A stretch of 64,000 nucleotides of DNA, from the NCBI GenBank assembly GCA_002205965.3, contig NADL03000027.1:558001-622000 (forward strand), given 5' to 3'. Shown here one piece after another: positions 35,649 through 46,059 of the stretch. The position numbers and the translations under genes were made by a program. This DNA is from Kappaphycus alvarezii. Lineage: Eukaryota > Rhodophyta > Florideophyceae > Gigartinales > Solieriaceae. Every line of letters starts with the position of its first letter. Position 1 is the first letter of the stretch. The notes beneath the pieces are model-generated. The model saw only the letters and a program-made list of their open reading frames with translations. It had not been told where the DNA came from and made no database searches.

Positions 35649-37288
35649 ATGAGATCGAACGCGTCCATCACAACCACCTACTTTCCCTCCCTCACTGACT
35701 TGGTGAGGGACACTTCACATTACTTCACTTCAATCCCATCCTCAATGACCACCTCTTTCTCGTCCCTTCATGGCCCTCCAAAAGTAGCTCTCTGCGTAAC
35801 CGCCGCCACTGTTTCCACCCTTGCACTTCGATCACTTTTCAAGATGTATCTCTGGCGCCGAGCCCTGCGAACATGTGTTACCAATGACCCACCTCCAGGC
35901 CCAACTCCCCTTCCTTTCCTCGGGAATCTCCTTCCTCTGAGCGAGCACTACTACAAGACCCTTTACGATTATGTTGACCATCCCGTTAGCATCTATTGGG
36001 TTCTCTCCACCCCCTTTCTTGTCGTTAACGACGAGCACGGCCTCCGTCGTGTCCTCGGCGGTTCCAATGGCCTCTACGCAAAGCCCAAGTACTTTGGTTA
36101 CCGATCACGTGTAGTAAGTCAAGCCGTGAAACTTCACACTCAAAGGTCGTTCATGAATCCCGCCAGTACGATCCGGACGGCGATGCCTCACGTATAGCTT
36201 TGGAGAACTTGACACTCGACTCTGTGCCCACCATGAAACTTTCAATGCAATCTCTCTTGGCAAAACTTGCCGCAGAGCCTGCACCCCAAAATAATCATCC
36301 CTCATTCAGTACCCTTTCTACCATTCGAGAAATAGTGGTGCAGCTAAACTTGAAAGTTCTCTTTGGATTAGATACGGATCGTGATTCCGAGGAAGATCCC
36401 GCTAAAATCGCCGCGATGATCGGTCTTGCAGGCACTGAGTTTGCGCGACGAATGGTGAACCCTCTTAAAATGTTTTGGGACATCTTCGGGAATGTGCGTT
36501 ACGTTCGTGACGTGTATGGCCTAATTTCTTTGGGACGAAGATTGTGCAAAGTTCTTGACGAGGCAGGCGATGTCATTTCCAATTACGCTGCCCAGAACGG
36601 CAAGTCAGGGGAAAGTCTCTCAGGGTTGAGTTGGGTCCACGCGTGGGGAAAGGTCGGCAAGGTCGGCAAGTTGGGAAAAGTGGTAGGATTATTAATGGCA
36701 TCAACGCAGACGGTACCCTTAACGGCGGTTTGGATGTTGTATTTGGTGGGAGGAAATCCAGAGGTCAAAAAGAAATTGCTTGTCGAGTTGAATAAGGCTG
36801 GGGCAGCGGAGGTCAACGAGTTGACGGCTGAGCTCTTAGGGAAGCTCAAGTATGCAGATGCGGTTATTCGTGAGACCTTGAGGTTATTCCCTCCATTTCC
36901 GCTGATTCAACGAGAAGCACAGGATGACGACAATTTGTGCGGAATACAGGTAACAAGAGGCACGCCAGTGTACGTTGTGCCCTGGTTGGTGCATAGGAAT
37001 CCAAAGTTGTGGCCAGATGCGGATGAGTTTAAACCGCAGAGGTTCCTCAGCAACGAAGCACACGGAGATGGGAAAAGTGACTGGGTGTATTTGCCATTTG
37101 GAAGAGGATCGAGAATGTGTGCGGGGTCAAAGTTAGCCATGATGGAGCTAAAGGTGTTACTGGCCTGTGCTATACTGGGTTACGAGTGGGAAAGTGACAG
37201 TAAGCATGCACTAGGTGGTGGACAGTTTCCAGAGCTTGGGATGGTGCCCAAGGGGATAGAGCTGCATATGAAAGCCAAGGCACATTAA
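35649..37288 (+). CDS. Cytochrome P450 monooxygenase
   Basis: The ATG at 35,649 and TAA at 37,288, joined across one lost base near 36,125-36,135, give about 546 residues. Residues ~38-62 form a membrane anchor, followed by the hinge PPPGPTPLPFLGN. Helix I is represented by LLMASTQTVPLTAVW (the T of A/GGxxT is present but the Gly-rich part is atypical). Helix K has VIRETLRLFPP with ExxR, then FKPQRFL (PERF region), and the heme loop PFGRGSRMCAG with the axial Cys. It is a class II, ER-anchored enzyme using a P450 reductase. Substrate and CYP family cannot be assigned by eye. The 3' end lies 46 bp from the convergent zinc-ribbon gene. Confidence 0.95.
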
Positions 37289-37334
37289 CACTAGCACAGG
37301 TAAAAACCAGCCGGCGGGAATTATATTGCGGCCG

Positions 37335-37889
37335 TTATTCCTCCGGCTGGGGATCATCAAAGCTGCAATCATCCTCAGTCTGACGTACGTACGAAAAGCG
37401 GTAATTGTCGTCTATGCAGAGCGGACAGTCAATTTGCTTGCTGCCTCGACAATAGTAACAGGTAATTGTCCGACCGTGATAACCTCGACCCTCACAGACG
37501 GGGCATTCAACCACTTTATGGTTGTCGCAGTACGTGCACGGAGCAGGTCGAGTGGAGGCTGGTCGAGGTGGTTCTGGAATGTCACTGCGTGTGGCGTGGG
37601 GAGTGGTACGTGTACGAGGTTTTGATGTGACAGGGCGCGGTGAGGGTTTCAGTGGTTTGGAGCGCGTTGGACAGGGGGGTTGTGGAGGAGGGGAGCGGGC
37701 CCCATGAACGATAGAATGTGCATTTTGATGAGAGTAGGATGTCCTCGTGTGGATGATTTGGTAAACGACGGTCCTTTTCTTCGGTGGTGCGGTGGTTGAG
37801 GTCAGTTGGGCGTCAGAGTAAACAGTAACGTTGGAGCAAGGTTTCGGTGCGGCTTTGGCAAGGGGAAAGGAAGACCTTTTGTTGACCAT
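37335..37889 (-). CDS. DnaJ-type CxxC zinc-ribbon protein
   Basis: An intact 184-codon gene, one of the few without a frame break, with ATG at 37,889. The first ~115 residues are basic, Pro/Thr-rich and probably disordered. The C-terminal ~60 residues hold four CxxC pairs (CTYC, CPVC in CPVCEGRGY, CYYC, CPLC), the layout of the DnaJ central zinc domain without a J domain, as in BSD2/HCF222-like and thiol-disulphide helper proteins. These bind two zinc ions and assist folding of client proteins. A plastid location is possible from the basic N-terminus, but I see no clear transit peptide. It is tail-to-tail with the P450. Confidence 0.75.
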   Translation of the reverse strand: MVNKRSSFPLAKAAPKPCSNVTVYSDAQLTSTTAPPKKRTVVYQIIHTRTSYSHQNAHSIVHGARSPPPQPPCPTRSKPLKPSPRPVTSKPRTRTTPHATRSDIPEPPRPASTRPAPCTYCDNHKVVECPVCEGRGYHGRTITCYYCRGSKQIDCPLCIDDNYRFSYVRQTEDDCSFDDPQPEE

Positions 37890-38178
37890 CTGATGTTTTT
37901 GAGGCCTTCTCAGTGACTCTTCTTGAAACGGAAACGGCCGAAAATTGCGGTAAAAATGAAAGAATTTCTGGACGGTGATAGAGGAACAGCGCTATCTTTT
38001 GAGGCGGGTATGTATGATCGCGAGGTCATGCCCCATGCCCTTTTTGCACCAGCGCCATAGTTGTCGAGCTTGCCTGGGACAACATACAGTTCTTATGATA
38101 ATTCTGTATACAGAGCTCGACACGCGTGTGTGGCAGGAAATCGTAGAAAATTACAGAAGATAGATAAAAGGACAAATA

Positions 38179-38204
38179 CAGAGAAAACTCGCATTTTAGT
38201 GACC
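38179..38204 (+). repeat. Left terminal inverted repeat of the pogo element
   Basis: Begins CAGAGAAAACTCGC and ends TTTTAGTGACC. It is an exact reverse complement of 40,711-40,736. Confidence 0.95.
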
Positions 38205-38544
38205 ACTCATTTTAGTGACCATCTGCGGTAGAGTGTATTTTTGGCCTACAATATCATGCGACATGTGTGTTTTAAATCTATGAGTGCACAAATGGATATT
38301 AATAGTGACCCATTCCATGACAGTGACTTTTTCCACAGAGTGACCCTCGTTTCATGTACGGTCACTCAAAAAACCTTATTTTTAATTAAATTCAACAGAT
38401 TTAATTTATTTCTCTACTCTTCATTGGACTTACAAAAATTCACTGATTCTGCTTTGATGAGAGGTTTTCTGGCGATAGTCCATCACGCTCTGAATTTCCA
38501 GGTCAATAATACCAGCAAGGTCTGCTCGTGATCCTTTCAGGAGC

Positions 38545-40370
38545 TCATGATTGGCTGCAACCATTATTTTGAGCTCCTGGGCAAGCGCCTCCGCTGCCCT
38601 CTGAAATTAATAATAAATGTTGGCGGTGCTCCACATCAATTTCTATATCTGGTTCCGTATCTGATATATTAAGCACAGGGACCGTTTCTGAATCCGCCTC
38701 TATTGCCGCTGATACGGCTACATCCACAGCATTTCCCTCTGTTACTGGTTGGCAACAGTCCAGTACATCCTCTTCGCTCAGAAATGCCTCCAAATCCAAC
38801 TCAGAAAAGCCTTCAATGACCTCCAATTCACCCGATGTGTCCACATCGTTAATAAATTCCCTCATGTTGTCTTCATTCCATCGATTACAGTTCTCATCTG
38901 GATCAATCAACGAGTTTACGGAAGCATCATCCAATGTTTTGAGCCACGCTTCACCTTCCATCTTGGCATTTTTTGCCCTTAACGTAAAAACAGCCTTTTC
39001 TGTACTTAGAGCGGAACCACGTGGAGGCCTAAAAGAGGGTTCTACCTTTGTGATATTCTCGTCACGAATAGATTACAGTTTCTCCTGCTGAAAAGGGGCC
39101 AATATTCCTGTCTGTAACCAACCATTAATAATAACTGACTGAGGGACCATATTCCACGCCTTTGCCATCATACATACAGCATCATAGGTAGTAACGGCTT
39201 GCCATATTTCAAGAGTACCGCGCTCTTCCGCTGGAAGCACACATAAGCTTGTCCACGTATTCAAGTATATGTTCCACGAGAAGCCGCGAAAGGCGCATTT
39301 AAAAGATCTGCCCATGGATGCATCCACTGGCTGTAAACATGAAGTCATGTTGGGAGGCAAAAAATGCTAACGACGTTATGATACACGTTGTAGTCAAATT
39401 GCATGAGCTGAACACTTGTCGACAATGTTGACAAGTGTCCTTCCTTCCAGTTCGCCAATCTTATCGTACCCTCTCATTGTTATTGCCCACAAATGTTTCG
39501 TATTCCAGGCATTACATTGGGACTGATAAAATATCCCCAGATCTCGCATCGGATCGAAATGTCGAGGGAAGCTGCGTGGCGTCTTCGATTTTCCAATTAC
39601 CACTAATGGAGCTTTCCTTCCATCAGCGAATACAGTAGTACTGCTGTCAATCGATCCTTTACACGCCCATACGTGGCCGCCCTATTACTAGAGCGAATTG
39701 CCCGACTTGGAAACGATCTATACAGCAGTGCCACTTCATCCGTATTTGAGATTTCTTGAATTGGAAACACGGCGAGCTGTTTCTGTAACGCCAATCGTGC
39801 GGAAGCAACCGTTGCTTCAGTGAAGTGACATTCTGTCCTAGACCCTTGCTGCTATGCAACGCATTCCGTTTGATGAAGTTATCGACCCAGCCATGGCTAG
39901 CCTTAAACGCCTTCAAGCGGTCAATCTTAGCTTGGATGGTAGTGCTTGAATCCATATCGGCTGTTTCGATGCGTGCTGATAGAGATTCCACAAGTTTATC
40001 ACGCAACTCAATGGATATTTGCATGCAGACGTCAGCTCTGAACAGAGACTATCCCTTCATATAAACAATTCGCTCCATCATGAATTATGAAGTGCCTTTT
40101 CCAACTCTGGAAACTGTCCCGTTGACATTCTAGACATTTTGCGCAGTTTCTTGCTGCCATTCGATAAGGCCATTATTTCTGCACTCTTCTTTCTCCAAGC
40201 AAACACTGCGGCTTTTGATATGTTTAGTTCTCTGGCTACAGCGGCATTAGTGTACGGCTTGTTGGTTTTTGGGTCAGTTTGTGCCGTTCCAAAGGTTCAT
40301 CGTTTCGCACCCCAAGAAGGCGGAGCGCCTTTTCCTTCGTCTCAAAATTGGGTTGCTGTCGTTTTGTCAT
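38545..40370 (-). pseudogene. pogo/Tigger transposase (CENP-B-like HTH plus DDE_1)
   Basis: The ATG is at 40,370 (MTKRQQPNFETKEKALRL). A first helix-turn-helix follows at about 40,200-40,260 (another frame), then the CENP-B-type domain at about 39,880-40,010 (KASHGWVDNFIKRN). The DDE domain is spread over frames: about 39,660-39,760, GRVKDRLTAVLLY; 39,394-39,603, VIGKSKTPRSF and LVNIVDKCSAHAI (second Asp region); 39,290-39,360, MPPNMTSCLQPVDASMGRSF with the third acidic residue. The 38,545-38,961 tail is acidic. At least four frame changes occur. With perfect termini this may reflect sequence errors more than decay. Confidence 0.85.
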
Positions 40371-40710
40371 TGTAAAGGATAGCTGTCGGTTGTGTTGTGT
40401 GAATGTTAAGGAAGAAGTGTGGAGTGGGTTTGGTAACTGCAATGCTTGTCGCCTAGTTTTCATTCACCTACATTCAATTACTGAAGGTAACGGGTGTGGA
40501 TCTGTAACGGTTGTGGATCTGTAACGGTGGGTTATGTAATACAGTACAGTACATGGCATGTTATTTAACACACCGTTAAAACTGTAAATAGTTCATGGGG
40601 AATTGATACCTTTATTCTGCCGGTCTGTGGACTGGTACACGTCACTTGTTACTATTGTGAACCCCTCAATACAGCGACATAAAAGACTAAATCGCGCCGC
40701 TGCAAATAGG

Positions 40711-40736
40711 GGTCACTAAAATGCGAGTTTTCTCTG
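40711..40736 (-). repeat. Right terminal inverted repeat of the pogo element
   Basis: Begins GGTCACTAAAATGC on the plus strand and ends GTTTTCTCTG. It is the exact partner of the left repeat, followed by TA. Confidence 0.95.
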
Positions 40737-40988
40737 TACCAGAAAACGTTTCAAACTTGTCAAGGCAACCAAGACAGGCTGTCCTAAAGGCCAAAGCAGT
40801 ATAAGAGTATCTCCACCGGGTGGATTTCATATTATCAAATCACCTAAATTTTTGACAGCATAGCGCGTTATTATTGGTCCGACTGGTCTGTACCATTTTT
40901 GAAAATTTAGTGATTTGAAGGTAGAACAGGCTTCCCCCCACCGGTGTCGGTGCAGAGGTAAATCGGGAAGAAGAGACGTCCGACGACA

Positions 40989-42226
40989 TGGACTTCTTCC
41001 AGCAGGCCGATGGGAAAAAACTGTTCTAAATCACAGCCAACTTGCTCGACACGAGCAGCGACGAGGAGCAGCAGGGACGGAAGCATGGGGGGTCGGTGCC
41101 CGGGAAGGCGGGCAAATTTAACCACGAGCTTCACCAGCTGGGCAACCTCTTTTTCCGTCAGTACTTCTCCACCGACCCATCTACAACCACGGCACTTTCC
41201 GCCGCCGCTTTCGCGTGACGCAAAACATCTTCGACCGTCTGTTCAACGCCGCCGTCGCGCACGAATCGTGCTTCGAGCAGCGCCGGGGCTGCACGGACAA
41301 CTCGGGCTGTCCACTTTTCAGAAAGTGACGGCCGCGATATACACCATGGCGCACGGCAAGGTGCCGAACGCGGTCGACGAGAAGCTGGGCATGTCCCATT
41401 CAACTGCACTTCAGTGTCTGATGCTCCTCTGCAACATCGTCGTCGACATATTCGAGGCGGTGTACCTACGCGCGCCGACGGAGGCCGACGTCGCGCGCTC
41501 TCAGTACTTAAGAGAAGCGCGAGTTCCCGGGTATGTTGGGCAACATCGACTGCAGCAAGTGGCGATGGAAAGAACTGCTCAAATGACTTCTATGGCCACT
41601 ACAAGGGCAAGGAGAAAGAGCTGGCGGTGACGGTGGAGGCGATCGCGGACCAATCCCTGTGGATTTGGCATGCGTTCTTCGGGATGCCCGGCTGCTTGAA
41701 CGTCATCGACGTCGTTGAGGCATCACCGCTGTCTGAGATGATCGCGTCCGGCAACTACCCACCCGCCATGCGAGTCCCACATCAACGGCTTGCGATCGAA
41801 CAAGCCATACTGGCTTTTCGACTGCATCTACCCAAGTGGCTGGTGTTCATCGAGACGATCATAGACGCAATCAGCCGGAAGCACGAGTACTTCACAACAA
41901 TGCAGGAAGCAGCTTGGAAGGATGTATAATGCGCGTTCGGGGTCCTTCAGAGCATGTGGCATGTCCTCGTTGTTCCATCGCTCCTAAGGGGACTGGAGGA
42001 TATGAAGCACATCATAAAGTGCGTCATAATCCTGCACAATACGATGGTGGACGAGCGGTCATTTACCTCCTGTGGGACGAAGATGTGACCGCAGACGGCG
42101 TGGTGGTCGGGCAGGGTCGCTCGCCTATGTGGGGCGGGCTGGTTCAGCTGCACGGAGCGGTAACGGGGGCGGCGGAGGGCTCCTATCGCGGCTATGTGCG
42201 CCCTGAAAGAGTACAAGGAGAACTAG
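40989..42226 (+). pseudogene. PIF/Harbinger transposase
   Basis: From ATG 40,989 the frames give PGKAGKFNHELHQLGNLFFR, then FRRRFRVTQNIFDRLFNAAV (about 41,190-41,270). After that come FQKVTAAIYTMAHGK-type and DEKLGMSHSTALQCL (41,320-41,430), a YLRAPTEADVAR segment, PGMLGNIDCSKWRWKE with the first DDE Asp (about 41,530), and SLWIWHAFFGMPGCLN (41,655-41,705). A CAFGVLQS tail sits near 41,940 where families usually read ERAFGVLQ, with the third acidic residue; a stop codon precedes it. Four or more frame changes occur, and it ends at the TAG at 42,226. Confidence 0.85.
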
Positions 42227-42514
42227 GAGCAGCAAGTTGTGACGAAGCGTTTCCTCATCGATCATTTATGGGCGCGGCATGGCACGTCATAAGAACGAAG
42301 GACAAAACGCTGATAGCAGAAGGACGAAACGCGCGATAAGCGTTGCTCGCTGGGGCTCGCAACCGCCTTGCGCTCCATTTTCCAAGCTCTGGCGACTTTT
42401 CAAGTCTTCTGGACCGTGAGACTATCCTCACAGCGTTTACATGGTAAAACTCGACTTGCTCCGGCATGAGCAGTATGCACCTGCACGACTCCTTCTCGAC
42501 AAGCGCGACGTCTG

Positions 42515-43375
42515 CTAAATGCGATAGCGCGCCCTCGCCCGCCTTTTCTTCAGAGACTCCTTCAGAGCCATGAACCGCTCTTCCTGCTTCAGGGCAAAGA
42601 ACTGCTTCGCCACGTCTGACTCAGACCCGCTCGCACCGTTCATGAACAACTGGATGTCGTTGTGCCGCTCAAGTACGATCACATGAAGCTTCTGCAGGTC
42701 CAGCGCTTCGACACCATTCGTGCTTCTTCTACCTTTTCTCCTCCAGGGCGCGGAGTTCCTTCGAACTCTGGCGACTGGACGGTCGGTCCATACCCTTCCG
42801 CTTTCTCTCTCCACACATTGCCCTCAGAAGCGCTGGACGACGGTTGCGTACCATCATCAGGCCCAGGCCCACCAGCTCTCCTACTGGACTGCTCTGCCCC
42901 CCACGTCACCTCCTCCCGACTCACTACAACCACCTGCCTTGAAATTGGGAAGCTCGCGCAAGACCAGCCACGACGACATGAACTTGAACTTCGGACCGAC
43001 CTCGTCGTCCGGGTGCTGCACCTGCTTCTTGTTAAAGAAGGCTGTCGCGATATGTATCTCATACGCCTCGTTCGTCCCGCTCTGTCTAAGCGCCTCCGCG
43101 CTCGCAAAGCACGTGCTGAAGCGCGTACACTGGATCAGCATGTGCTTGCATCGCGTTTCGATCGACGTGAACGGGCGTACGGCGCAATTTACCGGTTTAT
43201 TATCCTTGGACGCGTCGTAGATGCGTTCGTAGAACGTCCCGCACTTCTGATCAGACCCGACGATTGGGTCCGTGCACAACACGACGTACGAACGCGCAGC
43301 CGCCCCATCCTCCACCGCTGTGAAGCTGCACCCACGCTTGGGCTTTGTTTGCGTCGTGTTTCCGCTCGTCAACAT
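42515..43375 (-). pseudogene. Harbinger Myb/SANT-like DNA-binding protein
   Basis: The ATG is at 43,375. Frame 42,881-43,375 reads RGCSFTAVEDGAAARSYVVL, then DPIVGSDQKCGTFYERIYD, then RPFTSIETRCKHMLIQCTRF. That is the 'eD..L..aW...s.DpivG.dQ....FW.ri' layout of the Myb-like partner that brings Harbinger transposase to DNA. KFKFMSSWLVLRELPNF follows. The C-terminal part (42,515-42,814 and 42,679-43,107 frames) has RRKGRRS and a coiled basic end. It is interrupted by frame changes and converges on the transposase. Confidence 0.75.
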
Positions 43376-43798
43376 GATACTTTGGTTGGTGTCACTCTAT
43401 CTCAATGTCCACTGCCTACCGCATGCCTCTCTCAATTTCATTACGTCCGTCGTATGCCCAGAGCTTTTCGCGGGTACCAACGTCGCTAAGTGTTTCGGTC
43501 TTCCCGCGAGAAATCTCTTGTCTATTGCCACGACCACACATATTAATGTTGGTGCTAAACTGCGAAAACAGGAGGTAATTTTTTTTGGATTTGCCTCCTC
43601 GATTTTCCCCTTTGCCACCGCTGCTAGCTTGCTCCCGCGTTGGTGCGCGGAGCGATATGACACCAAATCATTAATTTTTTTCAATTTGATAATTTCCAAC
43701 CGATCAGTGGAGATACTCTACATAGTCGTCGTCATACCAACGGTTACAGAGAGCTTTGCAGAAAGAACGGCGTCCGAGAACTAGACGAACGTCCCAAC

Positions 43799-44455
43799 GT
43801 GGGGAATGAGGACGTGCGGGGGAAGCGGAGTGTTTGCGAGGGTCGCAACTTCGCGGAAGAAACGTTGAGTCTGTGCCGAGCTCTCCCCGTCCTTCGGGTA
43901 GAGGGTCCGGCTTTCGGCCTCTACGTCAACGCGAGGAAGACGAGCATCTACTGGAAGAACACGATCCTACCGGACCGTACGGTCTTCCTCCGCGAATTTC
44001 CTCTGCCCGGGTTCTATCGCGACGGCTTCGAGCTCCTGGGAGTGCCGATCGGCAACCGGGCCTTCACCGACTCATTACTCCAGGGCAAGGTGACCCTCAG
44101 ATTGCTGACCCACGTCCGTGACCCCCGCGCCCGATTTCATATACACCGTCTCTACGCGCAGGAATGTCTCGTCACCACGCGTTGCGGCTCGCCGACCCAC
44201 AAAACGCGGCCCCGCTGCACACGCCTTCGAAGCGCTGCAGAGGTCATGTTACACGGGGCTACACGGATCGACCTGCCGGATACCGCATGGGACCAAGCCA
44301 CGCTACCCATCCGCCTAGGAGGTCACGTATTTACCCTCATCTCCCCGTTACTACATCGCGCGGTTGTCGCTAGCATCATCACAGGGCTTCGGCTTGCGAG
44401 AGATCAGCAAAATAAACCACGCAGGGAAGCGGAAGGCTTATGGAACTTCAACTGA
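43799..44455 (+). pseudogene. Non-LTR (LINE) reverse transcriptase C-terminal fragment
   Basis: 218 open codons contain GLYVNARKTSIYW, FELLGVPIGNRAF and DQATLPIRLGGHVF, blocks found after the RT active site in LINE polymerases (the 'G..lN..Kt..w', 'LG.piG' and 'LP...GG.G' segments). The catalytic part is missing and the fragment begins right behind the PIF element, so it is a 5'-truncated copy, as LINEs usually are. The start codon is not meaningful. Confidence 0.75.
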
Positions 44456-44485
44456 TATGCTGCAAAACTGCACTTTTCCATTTGG

Positions 44486-44542
44486 CGGTATCGTGCTCTA
44501 AGGGTGACCTCTCAGAGGTAACCTCACAGGGGTACGATACCG
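44486..44542. repeat. Nested hairpin downstream of the LINE fragment
   Basis: CGGTATCGT (44,486-44,494) pairs with ACGATACCG (44,534-44,542), and inside it ACCTCT (44,507-44,512) pairs with AGAGGT (44,514-44,519). This is the position of a LINE 3' tail, where an RNA stem can be recognised by the reverse transcriptase. Confidence 0.6.
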
Positions 44543-45570
44543 CACGAAACTTCTTATGGGTATAGCCTCTGTACGCGGTCATATGTTTTGTTGACCTCTC
44601 CATAAGAGTGGTCCTTTTTAAGCTCCAGTGAAGGTTCTCCCCCCACCCTGAAAGGTGCGTGTCAGACCATCGACGAGTTCGTAATTTTAATTTACGAAGC
44701 GATTTTATCCGTGAGTCTATGGACTGCGCTTGCTCACAATCAACATCCGCGTCATTCCCGCAAACTTTTGGTATTATAGCAGTGGATCACTCCAATGGGT
44801 ACCGCATGATCACAGACTCCAAACAACTCCCCGCTTCCCCCTTGGCGAGGAATCCTCGCACTGAATTTTCATCTTTCCTTCAAAAAACCCATTCGACGCT
44901 CCCCTTTCCCTCCCATCTGCGACCCTCACACACCTTCACACCACTGTCGATACGCATTCTCCGTATTTAGCCCTCCGCAGGCACACAATACTACGCCATC
45001 ACCTCCCAATTTGCCAATGGTGGGTTAGGAGGTGGCAACAGGAACAAGGACGGCGGACATGGCATCGCATATGGAGGCGGGAACGCATATGCCGGGAACA
45101 TGAGGACGAGGATGGGGCTGGTATGGAGCTGGGACGTGAGGGCAGAGGGAGGGCATTGAGTTCCTGCATCACCCCAAGTTAATGCTATATGGTGCGCAGG
45201 GCTTCCATCTTGGGCCGAGGTGGCATTGGTGGCTCCTGAGGGGTCACCAAAAATCTGCCCTTTTCGCTACTTGTATGACGCTTTTCTCAGTTTTCTACGT
45301 TTGTCAGCTACTGTATTCCAGAGTTATTTTCTATTATATTCTACAGTATTTTAGTCATTTTTTAATTATTGTCGGCCTCGTGGCTTGTGGGTCTGGAACG
45401 TTCGGCCACATTCGCGAGTGCCATATAAACAGTGCCGGCTGTTGGTGGCGAAGGGGGGAACGGGGACAAAAGATCCACAAGCACTACAGAACCCCCCTTT
45501 GTACGGTCACTAACCTTTCAATTTTTCCAATTTTCGATCCTATCAACATCCAGTCTTCGAGCCGCGGGAG
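44543..45570. other. No recognisable gene
   Basis: A spacer between the LINE fragment and the second gypsy element. The open frame 45,182-45,673 runs into the LTR and shows no motif. Confidence 0.45.
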
Positions 45571-45575
45571 GACTC

Positions 45576-46037
45576 TGTTGTGGACGATTTGGAATGCGGG
45601 GAACCACTTGAGCGATGTACTGTACTCGCCTGGTGAGAATGGGGGGAGCTCAAGTGTAACGATAGGAGAATAGCGACAAAGGAACTAGTCGGACGGTTGG
45701 GAGGGTCGGAGGTGCGGGGGTCGAGATATATGTGGCACATAAGTACTTTGTCGCACCTCGCCCGCACTGTGTGCCGCCCAGAACCTCACGTGGTCCACGA
45801 GTCTACTTCTAGAAACTTCGCTGATACTGCACTGTAGCTCGTTTATTTTTACACTGTACAGTGCGGCATATAATAACCCTAGCGAGGGGGAGAGTAGAGA
45901 AAAGGTACAACAACAAAAATAATCACTTTTCAAAACTTCGGCAACCCTACATCCCTTCTCCGAAAACATCACCCCTTCCTCCGCGTCACGCCCCCTCCCG
46001 AACTCACGCGCGCGACCCTGCACTCGCGCCCTCAATA
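45576..46037 (+). repeat. 5' LTR of gypsy element 2
   Basis: Begins TGTTGTGGACG and ends CTCAATA, where the 3' copy ends CTCGACA. A TATA-like CATATAATAA is at about 45,865. A GTACTGTAC unit (about 45,618) and a CACTGTACAGTG palindrome (about 45,850) lie inside the LTR. Confidence 0.9.
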
Positions 46038-46048
46038 TGGTATTTCTG
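46038..46048 (+). other. Primer-binding site of gypsy element 2 (tentative)
   Basis: TGGTATTTCTG directly abuts the LTR. The TGG start is universal for sites complementary to a tRNA CCA end; the tRNA itself is not identifiable by eye. Confidence 0.45.
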
Positions 46049-46059
46049 TCGAGGGGAGG

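Larger units (their letters stand above)
38179..40736 (-). mobile_element. pogo/Tigger-type DNA transposon, complete
   Basis: The 2,558-bp element has perfect 26-bp terminal inverted repeats and is flanked by TA on both sides (38,177-38,178 and 40,737-40,738), the target duplication of Tc1/mariner-superfamily elements. A second copy of the inner part of the left repeat (TTTTAGTGACC) follows at 38,210-38,220, and further GTGAC words lie in the next 150 bp. These are probable transposase-binding sites. It carries one transposase gene on the minus strand. Confidence 0.93.
40805..43718. mobile_element. PIF/Harbinger DNA transposon with two convergent genes
   Basis: The ends share the inverted sequence GAGTATCTCCAC (40,805-40,816 and, inverted, 43,707-43,718), with a second matching block ATTATCAAAT 15-20 bp further in on both sides. 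The element encodes a DDE transposase on the plus strand and a Myb/SANT-like protein on the minus strand, the two-gene plan of PIF/Harbinger. The exact end base and 3-bp target duplication are not certain. An extra inner hairpin (40,836-40,853 with 40,900-40,917) lies at the left end. Confidence 0.82.

Noticed and set aside
45182-45673. 163-codon plus-strand frame
   Set aside because: It crosses the LTR boundary and target duplication of gypsy element 2, so it cannot be one ancestral gene.
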